A stretch of 52,886 bases of DNA from Planctomycetota bacterium (GCA_022562915.1 JADFOJ010000011.1:1-52886); one strand, 5' to 3'. Counted from the first letter of the stretch, positions 25,094 through 34,571 are shown. Notes: a model not told the origin generated them from the letters alone. Numbers and translations: made by a program.

Positions 25094-25639
25094 TCACGCA
25101 AGAACGTCGATCATCGCGCCGGGCTCGGCCGATTCGTCCTTCTCCTGCTGCACCTGCTCGGTCCGCGCTTCCCGTTCGACCTGTTGCGCCCTGGCGGCGA
25201 CCTGCCGATCCGCGGCGGAGGGGTCCGCCGGCGCCAGCGCCGCGGCACGGACCTGCTGCATCTTGCGAACGGTCGCGTCGGGATCATTCTCGACGGACGA
25301 GACGTCGATCGAGACCTCGCCCTCCACGACGTACCGCCGTCCGTCCGGACCGGTCGTGAAGCGGAAGGAGATCGGCCCGCCGTGCGGACCCGCGGCGGCC
25401 TTGTGGGCCTGCTCGTGCATGCGAACCTCGCGGTCGCGCGTGCGAAGCTCATCGACTTCCTGCTGCTCCTGCTCGGTGAGCCGGCCGGCAGCGCGTGCCT
25501 CCGGTGAGAGCTCGATCCGATCAACCGGGGCGATCGCGGTCCGCGACGTGTTCGCGCGAAACGACACGCCGGCCAGTGCGGCCAGACCGTCGAACACCCG
25601 GATGCCTCCTGCGGGGGTGATCATCTCCGGTCGTGACAT
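25094..25639 (-). CDS. SprA-related putative metalloprotease
   Basis: The protein has 181 residues and matches the SprA-related family in its core, 'LRTRDREVRMHEQAHKAAAG', containing an HExxH zinc motif (His75, Glu76, His79). It continues 'GPDGRRYVVEGEVSIDVS' and 'TVRKMQQVRAAALAPADPS'. The flanks are low-complexity, rich in Glu, Gln and Ala. There is no signal peptide. It starts 21 bp after the methyltransferase stop on the same strand and is probably the last gene of the SNF2-SWIM-methyltransferase operon. The family's substrate is unknown, and this protein may simply be a passenger there. Confidence 0.75.
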   Translation of the reverse strand: MSRPEMITPAGGIRVFDGLAALAGVSFRANTSRTAIAPVDRIELSPEARAAGRLTEQEQQEVDELRTRDREVRMHEQAHKAAAGPHGGPISFRFTTGPDGRRYVVEGEVSIDVSSVENDPDATVRKMQQVRAAALAPADPSAADRQVAARAQQVEREARTEQVQQEKDESAEPGAMIDVLA

Positions 25640-25660
25640 CGACCGGAAACGGGGCCGGGT

Positions 25661-26524
25661 TCATGCCCGGATCGTGCCGTGGACCAGAACCGTGGCGGCG
25701 TCCGAGAACAACTCCGCCCCCTTGTCCAGGCGCCGGGTCATCACCGCGATCGCCTCGGGGTTGCTGTCGATGAGCACCGCGTCCCGCCCGTGCCTCGCAG
25801 CGGCCTCGCCGAGCGTGCCGCTGCCGGCGAAGAAGTCCAGCAGCCGGTCGCCCGGCCGGGAGTGGATCTTCACGATCCGTTCCAGGAGCCGCAGCGGCTT
25901 CTGTGTCGGATACCCCGTCCGCTCGCGGCCCTGCGTGCTGACGATCGTCATCCACCACACGTCCGTCGGCGTCTTGCCGCGAGCCGCTTTTTCCGGCCCC
26001 ACCAGTCCGGGCGCCATGTAGGGAATCCGATCCATCGCGTCGTAGTTGTAGGTGTAGTGGTCAGGGTCCTTGGCGTACCACAGGATCGTGTCGTGCTTGG
26101 CCGGCCAGCGTCGGGTGGAACGACCCCCGTAGTCGTACGCCCAGATGATCTCGTTCATGAAGGACTGCCGGCCGAAGATCGAATCGAGCATGACCTTGCA
26201 GTAGTGCGCCTCGCGCGGGTCGAGGTGAACGAACAACGACCCGTCGGCTCGAAGCAGCCGGTACGCCTGCTCCAGCCGCGGACCCAGGAACGCCGGGAAG
26301 TCGTCGAACGCGTCGTCGTACGACTGCGTGCCCAGCTTTATCGTGCGGTAGCGATTGCCGCCGAACCCGCGGCGATCGCCGGCGTCGTCGCGCACGGTGC
26401 GCACGCGCGTCTGGACCCGGGCGGTGCCGGTATTGAAGGGCGGATCGATGTACACCAGGTTGAACGACGCGTCGTCCAGTGATCTCAGTATCGGCAGGTT
26501 GTCGCCGTGGTGGATCTCGATCAT
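25661..26524 (-). CDS. Site-specific N6-adenine (or N4-cytosine) DNA methyltransferase, beta-type order
   Basis: The protein has 287 residues. Catalytic motif IV, DPPF, is at residues 27-30, and the SAM-binding motif I, 'FFAGSGTLGEAA', is near residues 231-242. This is the beta-group order (IV before I). 'TGYPTQKPLRLLERIV' is the motif X region. A target-recognition stretch would lie in between (about 70-190). ATG 26524 overlaps the SWIM gene stop (ATGA). No restriction endonuclease is adjacent. It is translationally coupled to the SNF2 and SWIM genes, pointing to joint action on chromosomal DNA or in defence. Confidence 0.85.
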   Translation of the reverse strand: MIEIHHGDNLPILRSLDDASFNLVYIDPPFNTGTARVQTRVRTVRDDAGDRRGFGGNRYRTIKLGTQSYDDAFDDFPAFLGPRLEQAYRLLRADGSLFVHLDPREAHYCKVMLDSIFGRQSFMNEIIWAYDYGGRSTRRWPAKHDTILWYAKDPDHYTYNYDAMDRIPYMAPGLVGPEKAARGKTPTDVWWMTIVSTQGRERTGYPTQKPLRLLERIVKIHSRPGDRLLDFFAGSGTLGEAAARHGRDAVLIDSNPEAIAVMTRRLDKGAELFSDAATVLVHGTIRA

Positions 26525-27426
26525 GGGGTGTCGTCTCGCTCGTCGAGCCGCTCGGCGTGGTCGCGGAGCCGGACCGCCCGTTCGGCCACCGTGTCGTAGA
26601 CGCTGGCCAGCAGGCCGACCAGCGGGAATCCTCCGCGCAGCGGCGAGGGACCCATCCGCCGCAGCAGCGCGTGCGGGGCGTGGTGCGCCGGCGGCATCCG
26701 CTGAAGCTCCGCGAGTTCCGGGCCCGGCCGCCAGAACGAGTCCAGGCACTCCGCCAGAGGTCTCGCCGGCTCGATCGGCTGCGGCGGCACGGGCTCGGTG
26801 TGGGCGGCCGCGGCCCCCGTCGTGCGCCGCGCCCTGGCAGTAGCGAGCGATTCCAGCACGCGGTCAGCCGGCATTCCCCGCAACTCGAACGCCGCGAGTG
26901 GGTCGGTGTTGAGCCGATGGACGACCAGGTACGCCAGCGCCGCGGCATGCTTGCACGGCACGGCAGACCGGCAGTCGCACTCGACAACGACGTCGGAGGC
27001 CGCGGGAACCAGCCGCAGTCGAAGTGACTCCAGCAGCGATTCCAATGCCTCGGGCACTTCGCGGGCCAGGAGTCTGGCCGAGTAGACCGCCTCGGCGGCC
27101 ATGGCGTCGAAGAGCCGCTGCCACTGCTCCTCGGCGAGCGCCGGGATCCGCCAGCGGGTCTTGTAAGGCTGCGCTGCTCGGCCCTGCACGCTCCCGACGA
27201 CACCGCCCGCACCAAGCTCACACGTGATCGTCTGTCCGGACCGCGCATAGTCCAGGCCCGACAACCGCTGCTCCGAGCCGATGACCTCTTCCAGCACCGC
27301 CAGCCATCGTTGTGCCACCCAGGTCCGCGCCGTCAGACCGTCGCCGCCGCGCAGCTTGATTCCGTTGCGCACGCGGCGCGGTGACGCAGGGCGATGCTCG
27401 AACGATCCACGCGCGCCGCCGGTCAT
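26521..27426 (-). CDS. SWIM zinc-finger protein
   Basis: The protein has 301 residues. The SWIM finger is 'CDCRSAVPCKH' with Cys150, Cys152, Cys158 and His160 (CxCxnCxH). SWIM proteins pair with SNF2 helicases across many bacteria and probably bind nucleic acid or the helicase. The N-terminal third ('WVAQRWLAVLEEVIGSEQRL') matches the usual SWIM partner layout. A Pro/Ala-rich linker follows the finger. ATG 27426 overlaps the SNF2 stop and TGA overlaps the methyltransferase start, both by ATGA. Confidence 0.85.
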   Translation of the reverse strand: MTGGARGSFEHRPASPRRVRNGIKLRGGDGLTARTWVAQRWLAVLEEVIGSEQRLSGLDYARSGQTITCELGAGGVVGSVQGRAAQPYKTRWRIPALAEEQWQRLFDAMAAEAVYSARLLAREVPEALESLLESLRLRLVPAASDVVVECDCRSAVPCKHAAALAYLVVHRLNTDPLAAFELRGMPADRVLESLATARARRTTGAAAAHTEPVPPQPIEPARPLAECLDSFWRPGPELAELQRMPPAHHAPHALLRRMGPSPLRGGFPLVGLLASVYDTVAERAVRLRDHAERLDERDDTP

Positions 27427-30400
27427 GCGTCCACCTCCATCGCCTCGGCCCGGAGTCGGAGCATCTCGCCGAGTTTCTCGGTGGTCAACTCGGTGAGCCA
27501 TTGCTCGCCGGAACTGATGACGTTGTCGGCAAGGGCCGTCTTCTGCTCGATCATCTGGTCGATCCGCTCCTCCAGGGTACCGACGCAGACGAACTTGTGG
27601 ACGTGGACGGTGCGCGTCTGGCCGATCCGATAGGCGCGGTCGGTGGCCTGGTTCTCCACGGCGGGATTCCACCAGCGGTCGAAGTGAAAGACGTGGTTGG
27701 CGGCCGTGAGATTCAGCCCGATTCCGCCGGTCTTGAGCGAGAGGACGAAGATCGGCATCGTGCCGTCGGACTCCTGGAAGCGATCGATCATCTCCTGGCG
27801 CCGCGGCTGCGACGTGCCGCCATGCATGAACGGCGCCTCGATATCGAGGTCCTGGCGAATCATCGCGGCCAGCAGGTGGCCCATCCGGCGATACTGCGTA
27901 AAGATCAGCGCGCTGTCGCCGGCGGCGAGGAGTTCTTCCAGCATCTTCATGAGCCGGGCGCACTTGCCGGAGCGTGACGACAGTGGCTTACGATCATCCC
28001 CCGGCCCCGCAGCCTCGACGGATCGCGGCACGGCCGTGTCAGGCAACTGGGCCGGGTGGTTGCAGATCTGCTTGAGCCGCGTCAGCGCCGCGAGCACGCG
28101 TCCTCGGCGCTGGATGCCCGACACGTCGTCCACACCGCACAGCAGGTCGTCAACGATCGCCTGGTAGAGGGCCGCCTGCACCGGCGTGAGCGTGGCGTAC
28201 TCCCTGGTCTCGGTGCATGCGGGCAGGTCGGCGATGACGGTCGGGTCGGTCTTGAGCCTCCGAAGAATGAACGGGTGCACGAGCCGGCGCAGTGATTCGG
28301 CCTTCTCCTGATCGCGGTGACGCTCGATCGGCACCGCGCAGCGGCGCCGGAAGTCCTCTGCCGGACCGAGGTGCCCGGGGTTGCAGAAGTCCATGATCGA
28401 CCACAGCTCCGTGAGGCGGTTCTCCACCGGGGTCCCGGTCAGGGCCACTCGCCGCTGGGCGTCCAGGAGCCGGATGGCGCTCGCCTGCTGGGTCGGCGGG
28501 TTCTTGATGAACTGCGCCTCGTCCAGCACGACCCGCCACCACCGCCGAGCGCCGATCGTCTCGCGGTCGCGGGCGACCAGGGCGTAGGTCGTGATCACGA
28601 CGTCGTGAGCGTCCGCGGCCCGATCGAACGCTTCCCCGACCAGGCGCTGCGGGCCGTGGTGTTCGTGGTGCCTCAGCGACGGGCCGAACCGGGCCAGCTC
28701 GCGTGCCCAGTTGCGGATGAGCGAGGTCGGCACCACCAGCAGTGTCGTGCCCGGCGCCGCGGCGTCGGCGTGGGGCTGCTCGCGCTCGTGCAACAGCAGG
28801 GCGATGAGCTGGATGGTCTTGCCGAGTCCCATGTCGTCGGCCAGGCACGCCCCGAAGCCGAATCGCTCCAGGAACGCCAGCCATCCCAGGCCCGTCTTCT
28901 GATAGGGGCGAAGCTGTCCATGGAAGGACGCCGGCTGATCGACGGTGTCAGGTCGTTGCGGCTCCATGGATGCGCCGAGACCCAGGACCCGGCCCACCCA
29001 TCCCTGCGCGTCCAGTCCGAGCACCGGCAGCCCCGTGTCGGTGACGCCGCGGACCTGGGCGCCCTGGGCCATCCGGATCGCGTCTCGCAACGTGACCTCG
29101 CCGCCCGGGTCGTGCTCGACCACCTCGGCGGCACGGGCCAGGGCACCGGCCTTCTCGACCCAACGATCCGCGATGCGGATCAGCGGCGCGGTGCTCTCGG
29201 CGATCTGCCGGAGATCCTCGGCCGTGAGCGGCTGGTCACCCACCGCAAGCTGCCACCGGAAATGCACGAGGCTGTCGAGCCCCATCCGGCCGCCACCCGG
29301 CTCCGAGCCGTACGGCTCGCCCGGCTCCGCAGGCGCGTGGACCTGGAGCCTGACACCGAGACGGCTGGACTGCTTTCCCCACCATTGCGGCACCACGACA
29401 TCGAAGCCGGACTCTTCGAGGACCTCGCGGTCCTCGCGCAGGAATTGCGCGGCCTCCTCGGTCGTCAAGTGAATGCCCAGCGGATGCGCCTCGTTCAGGG
29501 CCGACTCGATCTTCGCATAGACGCGGCCGGCTCGACCGAGCTCCGCAAGCACCAGTTCCTGCGGTCGATCGATGTGGTGGCCGTCAACGACCTGCGCTGC
29601 CGGCGACGCGGCCCACACCCGATCGAGCTCGACCGTGGCGGGCGGCTCGCCCTCCACCAGCAGGTGAAAGCTCAGCCACCAGGACTCCGGGGGCCCGCCC
29701 GGCGGCGCCTCGTCGGGCTCCAGGAGTCGGAACCCCAGCCGGAAGGGGCGAGCCAGGTCGGCATCTTCCAGCCTGAGAAGCCACGATCTCACCTGCCGGA
29801 GCATGTCGAGGCCGGCCCCGTCGCCGCCGCGCGGCGCAAGGGGAACGACGCGCCGCCGGTCGAGCAGGCCGGTGAGCCACGCCACCGACGGGTCGTCCGC
29901 GGGATCGCGACCCTCGATCGCGTCGATGAAGTCGGCCTCGATCAGCGCGTGCCGCGCCGTGGCATCGCTGAGGGTCTGCACTGCGTCGCTGAGAATCCTC
30001 CACGGCTCGGCGAGCGGTCCCTGGGCCTCGACGGCGCGCACGACCGGCGGCATCGACGCCAACAGCGCCGCCATCCGGTTGCGGGCCGACTCGTCTTGCA
30101 GCCACGGCATCCACGCCGCCCGCAGCGCGCCGTGATCACCCGACGGCTGAATCACCGTGGGAATGAACCGCTGGTCCGCGAGCAACTCCAGCACGAAGCG
30201 GGCCATGGCGATCCACCACGGCAGCGAGTGGCCGAACGCGATCGCGTCCGTCGGGCCGCGATCCTCCAGCCGCAGGACCGCCGCCAGCGCGTGCGCGTTG
30301 GCCAGTGCCAGGGCCGGGACCTCGACGGTGCGCAGCTCGACCACGCCGTCGGAGTCGATCTCACCCGCGGCACTGGAGAGCCGATCGCTGGGCCGCGGCG

Positions 30401-30641
30401 CAACGGAGCCGGCGGGCAGGCGGAGACGGAGCGTGGAGGGTCCACCAAGCTGCCCGGCATCGAGCAGGTCGGCCCCGACCAGGGCGGCACCGAGAACATC
30501 GGCATCCACGGCGAACGGGTGCACCTCCGGCAGGGTGGCGACGGTGCGGGTCACGGCGCGCTGCGCGTGGTGAAAGTCCGACAGCGACTCGGCCCAGAGT
30601 CGCAGCCCTCCCTCGGCCCAGTTGACGTGAAGCACCAGCAT
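27423..30641 (-). CDS. SNF2-family DNA helicase/translocase
   Basis: The protein has 1072 residues. The N-terminal 550 residues are the SNF2-associated region typical of the bacterial HepA-like/SWIM-linked group. The ATPase core has motif I 'DDMGLGKTIQ' near residue 600, the DEAQ box near 704, 'LTGTPVENRLTELWSIMDF', 'FILRRLKTDP', and motifs V-VI 'LSLKTGGIGLNL' and 'QATDRAYRIGQ' (998-1008). Such proteins move on double-stranded DNA and displace bound proteins. It starts at ATG 30641 with no clear Shine-Dalgarno, just downstream of tRNA-Lys, and leads a coupled operon with SWIM and methyltransferase genes. Its role is chromatin-like remodelling or phage defence; the sequence cannot decide. Confidence 0.92.
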   Translation of the reverse strand: MLVLHVNWAEGGLRLWAESLSDFHHAQRAVTRTVATLPEVHPFAVDADVLGAALVGADLLDAGQLGGPSTLRLRLPAGSVAPRPSDRLSSAAGEIDSDGVVELRTVEVPALALANAHALAAVLRLEDRGPTDAIAFGHSLPWWIAMARFVLELLADQRFIPTVIQPSGDHGALRAAWMPWLQDESARNRMAALLASMPPVVRAVEAQGPLAEPWRILSDAVQTLSDATARHALIEADFIDAIEGRDPADDPSVAWLTGLLDRRRVVPLAPRGGDGAGLDMLRQVRSWLLRLEDADLARPFRLGFRLLEPDEAPPGGPPESWWLSFHLLVEGEPPATVELDRVWAASPAAQVVDGHHIDRPQELVLAELGRAGRVYAKIESALNEAHPLGIHLTTEEAAQFLREDREVLEESGFDVVVPQWWGKQSSRLGVRLQVHAPAEPGEPYGSEPGGGRMGLDSLVHFRWQLAVGDQPLTAEDLRQIAESTAPLIRIADRWVEKAGALARAAEVVEHDPGGEVTLRDAIRMAQGAQVRGVTDTGLPVLGLDAQGWVGRVLGLGASMEPQRPDTVDQPASFHGQLRPYQKTGLGWLAFLERFGFGACLADDMGLGKTIQLIALLLHEREQPHADAAAPGTTLLVVPTSLIRNWARELARFGPSLRHHEHHGPQRLVGEAFDRAADAHDVVITTYALVARDRETIGARRWWRVVLDEAQFIKNPPTQQASAIRLLDAQRRVALTGTPVENRLTELWSIMDFCNPGHLGPAEDFRRRCAVPIERHRDQEKAESLRRLVHPFILRRLKTDPTVIADLPACTETREYATLTPVQAALYQAIVDDLLCGVDDVSGIQRRGRVLAALTRLKQICNHPAQLPDTAVPRSVEAAGPGDDRKPLSSRSGKCARLMKMLEELLAAGDSALIFTQYRRMGHLLAAMIRQDLDIEAPFMHGGTSQPRRQEMIDRFQESDGTMPIFVLSLKTGGIGLNLTAANHVFHFDRWWNPAVENQATDRAYRIGQTRTVHVHKFVCVGTLEERIDQMIEQKTALADNVISSGEQWLTELTTEKLGEMLRLRAEAMEVDA

Positions 30642-30681
30642 GAGCGAACACGGTCCGGAGCGCAGTTTGTGCGCCCGTTGA

Positions 30682-30754
30682 TGGTCGCGCTGGGACTCGA
30701 ACCCAGGACCTACCGCTTAAAAGGCGGTTGCTCTACCGACTGAGCTACACGACC
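30682..30754 (-). tRNA. tRNA-Lys(TTT)
   Basis: The minus strand folds as a 73-base tRNA. Acceptor GGTCGTG pairs with CGCGACC. The D arm has GCTC...GAGC. The anticodon stem ACCGC/GCGGT encloses the loop CTTTTAA with anticodon TTT. The T arm is CTGGG-TTCGAGT-CCCAG, and the discriminator is A. CCA is not encoded. Confidence 0.96.
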
Positions 30755-31201
30755 GCGAAGGCAAACCAACCAGTGTAGCTGATTGGGCGAGTGATCGAGC
30801 GTCCCTTTACCCGTTCTCTGCGCCAAGTGGGAGTGGCACGGTCGACCGAGTCCGCCGCAGGCGGACGAGGTCGCCCGTGAAGCGACGCCCGAAGACACGG
30901 GCGAGCGAGCTCGACCGTGCCACCCGCTGCTCTAGTCCGTGACAGCCATCGCGCACTTCTTGAAAGTCGCCTTACGACGGTCGCCAACGATGCCGATAAC
31001 GCACCTGTCAGGCCGGTCAACGGTCCCGTGGACTCAAGCAATGCTCGAGATTCGTCCGATAAGAGCCGTGGATCATCCCGGTCAACCCAACGGGAAGGTG
31101 GATCCCTCCCATCTGTTGCGAGCGTTGCGTGGATTCGGCGGAGCCGACTGGAGCGACCCGCTGTGGTGTCGCATGGCCGCAGTGGATATGGAGGCTTACC
31201 C
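30755..31201. other. Intergenic stretch with repeat copy 3, no gene
   Basis: This holds the family A repeat at 30833-30925 and the leader of the TolB-like lipoprotein gene. A GGAGG at about 31187-31191 supports the GTG start at 31202. An open plus-strand frame at 30939-31205 has no motif and I do not call it. Confidence 0.45.
30833..30925. repeat. Dispersed palindromic repeat, family A, copy 3
   Basis: This is a near-identical, full-length relative of 24879-24973, running from GTGGCACGGTCGACCGAG to CTCGACCGTGCCACCC. It lies between tRNA-Lys and the TolB-like lipoprotein gene. Confidence 0.9.
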
Positions 31202-32422
31202 GTGAACGCCATGAACGCCCGGTTCCTGCGTAGTGTTGCGCTCGCCATCGCCGGCCCTTTCGTTCTGGCCGGATGCACGGCCGGCGTGAGCCTTCGCTCC
31301 GAAACAGAGACCAACGGCGCCCGGTTGATCTCGCGGCAGTCCGCGTTGGCGCCGGACTTCTCTTCGCAATCCAGGCCCATGGGCATCTCCGGCCCCAGCC
31401 AGGCGCGCACGAGGCCGAGTTCGCTGGTGAATCTCTACGGAGAGCTGCAGGGTGACTGGCAGGACATCCCGGGAGGTCCCTGGGACGGCAGCAGCAACGT
31501 CTCGCAGATGACCTTCGCCACGGAGGGCGCGTGCGCCGATCCCGATGTGAGCCGCGACGGCAAGCGCCTGGTGTTCTCCTCCACGCAGCACAGCGAGAGG
31601 TCGGACATCTACATCACGCCGATCCCCGGCCGGACGCTGACACAACTCACCAACGACCCGGCCGATGACATCATGCCGGAGTTTCATCCCTCGGGGAACA
31701 CGATCGCCTTTGCATCCAACCGCGCCGGCAACTGGGACATCTACGTGATCTCCGTCGACGGTGGTCAGCCCATGCGAGTGACGGATGAGCCGGCGCACGA
31801 GCTTCATCCGTCCTGGTCGCCGGACGGCAGGCATCTCATCTACTGCAAGCTCGGAGTGAGATCCCACCGTTGGGAGATGTGGGTCGTGGACACGGACAAC
31901 CCCGGCGTCCGCCAATTCCTCGACTACGGGCTGTTTCCGCAATGGTGCCCCGACGTCGCTCGCAGCAAGATCCTTTTCCAGCGGGCGAGGCAGCGCGGCA
32001 GCCGATATTTCAGCATGTGGACGGTGGATTACATCAACGGCGAGGCCGTGCATCCGACGGAGATCGTTTCGGCGGGCAACGCCGCGGTGATCAACCCGAC
32101 GTGGTCGCCGGACGGCAGCCGCATCGTCTTCGTGACGGTCGTCCAACCGGATGCGAACGACGATGACGCGATCGAGCGATCCGACGTGTGGCTCACGAAC
32201 CTCGACGGGTCCGGTCGCACGAACCTGACCAACGGCCACTATGCGAACTATCAGCCGGTATGGGGCCCGAACGGTCGCGTCTTCTTCGTCTCGGACCGCA
32301 CCGGCGTGGACAACATCTGGGCGGTGTCGACGAACCGGGCCATGGACGCGATCAATCCGCGGCCGTCCCGGATCACGACGGTCACACCGGGCTACTTCGA
32401 GACTTCGACGGGCCGGCCTTGA
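31202..32422 (+). CDS. TolB-like beta-propeller lipoprotein
   Basis: The protein has 406 residues from GTG 31202, picked for the GGAGG 7 bases upstream; ATG 31211 is nearly equivalent. The signal peptide ends in the lipobox 'FVLAGC' with Cys25, so it is a lipoprotein. PD40/TolB-type propeller repeats follow: 'DPDVSRDGKRLVFSS', 'MPEFHPSGNTIAFAS', 'HPSWSPDGRHLIYC', 'NPTWSPDGSRIVFVT', 'QPVWGPNGRVFFVS'. It is probably periplasmic-side, binding partner proteins or peptidoglycan-associated factors. It is followed 75 bp later by a second lipoprotein gene on the same strand. Confidence 0.85.
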   Translation: MNAMNARFLRSVALAIAGPFVLAGCTAGVSLRSETETNGARLISRQSALAPDFSSQSRPMGISGPSQARTRPSSLVNLYGELQGDWQDIPGGPWDGSSNVSQMTFATEGACADPDVSRDGKRLVFSSTQHSERSDIYITPIPGRTLTQLTNDPADDIMPEFHPSGNTIAFASNRAGNWDIYVISVDGGQPMRVTDEPAHELHPSWSPDGRHLIYCKLGVRSHRWEMWVVDTDNPGVRQFLDYGLFPQWCPDVARSKILFQRARQRGSRYFSMWTVDYINGEAVHPTEIVSAGNAAVINPTWSPDGSRIVFVTVVQPDANDDDAIERSDVWLTNLDGSGRTNLTNGHYANYQPVWGPNGRVFFVSDRTGVDNIWAVSTNRAMDAINPRPSRITTVTPGYFETSTGRP

Positions 32423-32497
32423 CGGGCTGACCGTCTCTTCGGCCGCCGGACGCGGCCACCACGGCGAGCGGAGCTCGCCAGAAACGGGCAGGATGCC

Positions 32498-33274
32498 ATG
32501 ACAAGTGCACAGCTGATGTCACCAGGTACCGGCCGGTGTGCCGCGATGGTGGGTCTTTGCGTTTTCCTCTGCGGGTTCACGCCGCCCAGCGGATGCACTC
32601 CCCGAGGACGGCTGACCGCGCCCACCACGCTCTCAAGCCCCGTCAGGCACACGCGTCTCTGGGCGGTCGTCCCGTTCACCAACGAATCGGGCGTCTCCAC
32701 GGTGAACTCGTTGCGGATCGCCGATGCGTTCACGCAGCAGCTCGAGCAGGTCCGCGGCATCCAGATGGTCGCGGTCAACCGGGTCGTCAATGCCATGCGG
32801 ATCGCCGAGATCCAGGCGGTCTCGACACCCGCCGACGCCCTGAACTTGATGGAGGCTCTCGATGTGGATGCGCTGGTCGTGGGAACGATCACCGCGTACG
32901 ACCCCTACCCCCCACCGACGCTGGGCATGGCGGTCCAGGTTTTCGGTCGTCTTGCCCGCAGCACGGGTGATCGATTCGATCCGAAGGCTCTCGTCCGGGC
33001 TCCCAGCGACACGACGGCGTCGATGGGCGCTCTCGGGGCCCCGCCGGCAATCGCCCAGGCCTCCGGGATCTTCGATTCGAGGAACAACACCACGCTCGGC
33101 CTGCTGCGGAAGTTCGCGGAGGGACGGACCGTGCCCGACAGCCCGTTCGGCACCGAGGTGTACCTGATGGACATCGAGTTGTACACGCAGTTTGTCAGCT
33201 ACTGGCTGATCCGCGACCTGCTTGCGTTCGAGCGGTCGGGGCTCTCGCCGGTGAAAGTCGCCTCCGAACGCTGA
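32498..33274 (+). CDS. CsgG/LpoB-like envelope lipoprotein
   Basis: The protein has 258 residues. The N-terminal signal ends near Cys33 ('PPSGC'), a plausible though weak lipobox. The middle has the fold pattern of LpoB/CsgG/TolB-N proteins: 'LWAVVPFTNESGV', 'RIADAFTQQLEQV', 'VNRVVNAMRIAEIQ', 'LDVDALVVGTITAYDPYPP'. The C-terminal part ('YTQFVSYWLIRDLLAFE') is helical. Such proteins work on the inner face of the outer membrane in secretion or as activators of cell-wall enzymes. Co-transcription with the TolB-like gene is likely. Confidence 0.7.
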   Translation: MTSAQLMSPGTGRCAAMVGLCVFLCGFTPPSGCTPRGRLTAPTTLSSPVRHTRLWAVVPFTNESGVSTVNSLRIADAFTQQLEQVRGIQMVAVNRVVNAMRIAEIQAVSTPADALNLMEALDVDALVVGTITAYDPYPPPTLGMAVQVFGRLARSTGDRFDPKALVRAPSDTTASMGALGAPPAIAQASGIFDSRNNTTLGLLRKFAEGRTVPDSPFGTEVYLMDIELYTQFVSYWLIRDLLAFERSGLSPVKVASER

Positions 33275-33433
33275 CGGCCATGGTGGTCGTCGGCACACAA
33301 GCCGAGGACCGTAGTTGGCCGATACCCCGCACGAAACAGCTTTCGGCCTTACCGACGAGGGACTCCCCCGTCGCCGAGCCGATCACGGTCGTGCACGGCC
33401 GCAGCCTCCGACAGCCAAGTCAAAGGTAGAGCC

Positions 33434-34480
33434 ATGAGAGAAAAGTCCAAAGTGCCACTTCCCGTCATCGAAGCGTTCATGAGCTACCTGCTCGACGAGC
33501 GCCACTTCAGCCCCTACACCTCGCGCTGCTACGGCGTGGATCTCAGGCAGTACTCGGAGTTCCTGTCCGACGAGCTGAACATCACGGTCGATCGCGCGCA
33601 GGAGCTGCAGGCCTTCACCCGTGCAGCCGAGCACTCCGCCGGCGGTCCCGCATCCAGGCAGGACGTCGTGGCCACGCTCGCGCCGGCGACGATCACGGAG
33701 GCGATGCTCAAGATGGATGTCTCGGGTATCCGGAAGTTCCTCGAGAACCTCAGTCACCAGCAGTACTCGCCGGCGACGATGGCCCGCAAGATCGCCACGC
33801 TGCGATCCTATCACCGGTGGCTGGAGAAGCGATCGCTCATCGCCGTCAACCCGATGCTCATGATCCGTACGCCCAAGCAGTCGAAGCGACTGCCCAAGGC
33901 GATCGACGTCGCCGAGATCGAGAAGCTGCTCTCCGCGCCGAACCAGTCGAATCTCCTGGGGGCCCGGGATCGTGCGATCCTGGAGACGCTGTACTCCACC
34001 GGTATTCGCGTCAGTGAGCTGGTCGGCATCAATCGAGGTGACATCGACGAGTCGAGCGCCACGCTGATCGTGAGAGGCAAGGGTCGGCGCGAACGCATCG
34101 TGCCGCTGGGCTCGCACGCGATGGCGGCGATGCGGCACTACTCAGCGATGCTCGACCAGCCGTCCAACGGCAGTTCGCCGGAGCCCGATCCGGTCGCGGC
34201 GCTGTTCATCAACAAGCACGGCGGGCGACTCTCCACGCGGTCGGTGCGTCGCAAGGTCAGCAAGTACCTGGCGCAGGCGGGGCTCGACCCCAACATCAGT
34301 CCCCACACGCTCCGCCACAGCTTCGCCACCCACCTGCTCGACAACGGCGCGGACCTGAGATCGGTGCAGGAACTGCTGGGTCACCAGTCCCTTTCCACGA
34401 CGCAGGTCTACACGCACCTGACCAGCCAGCGGATGCGCGACGCCTACGACGACGCTCATCCCCGCGCGGAGGCTTCGTAG
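33434..34480 (+). CDS. Xer-type tyrosine recombinase
   Basis: The protein has 348 residues. The N-terminal SAM-like core-binding domain has an insert at about residues 50-90. The catalytic set is complete: Arg192 ('TGIRVSEL'), Lys216 ('VRGKGRRER'), His291 and Arg294 ('HTLRHSF'), His317 ('GHQSLS') and nucleophile Tyr326 ('QVYTHL'). It resembles XerC/XerD, which resolve chromosome dimers at dif; which of the two it is cannot be decided here. A strong terminator and a parS site lie just downstream, in keeping with a role in chromosome segregation. No dif site was recognised. Confidence 0.88.
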   Translation: MREKSKVPLPVIEAFMSYLLDERHFSPYTSRCYGVDLRQYSEFLSDELNITVDRAQELQAFTRAAEHSAGGPASRQDVVATLAPATITEAMLKMDVSGIRKFLENLSHQQYSPATMARKIATLRSYHRWLEKRSLIAVNPMLMIRTPKQSKRLPKAIDVAEIEKLLSAPNQSNLLGARDRAILETLYSTGIRVSELVGINRGDIDESSATLIVRGKGRRERIVPLGSHAMAAMRHYSAMLDQPSNGSSPEPDPVAALFINKHGGRLSTRSVRRKVSKYLAQAGLDPNISPHTLRHSFATHLLDNGADLRSVQELLGHQSLSTTQVYTHLTSQRMRDAYDDAHPRAEAS

Positions 34481-34571
34481 ACTCACGGTCGACCGGTTCA
34501 ATACCGTTCACACGGGGAGGCGGACCGGTCGACACCCCAGGGACGGATTCGCTTCGCAAGGACGCGTGAGA

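Noticed and set aside
25661-30641. DISARM phage-defence system
   Set aside because: SNF2 and methyltransferase genes are present, but drmA, drmB and drmC are absent.
28317-30743. 808-codon open frame opposite the SNF2 gene
   Set aside because: It is antisense to a gene with complete helicase motifs, has no recognisable domains, and arises from GC-rich codon bias.
33275-33433. Possible small RNA or attenuator before the xer gene
   Set aside because: Only a weak hairpin (GACGAGGG...CCCCCGTCG) is visible, with no promoter or terminator features.
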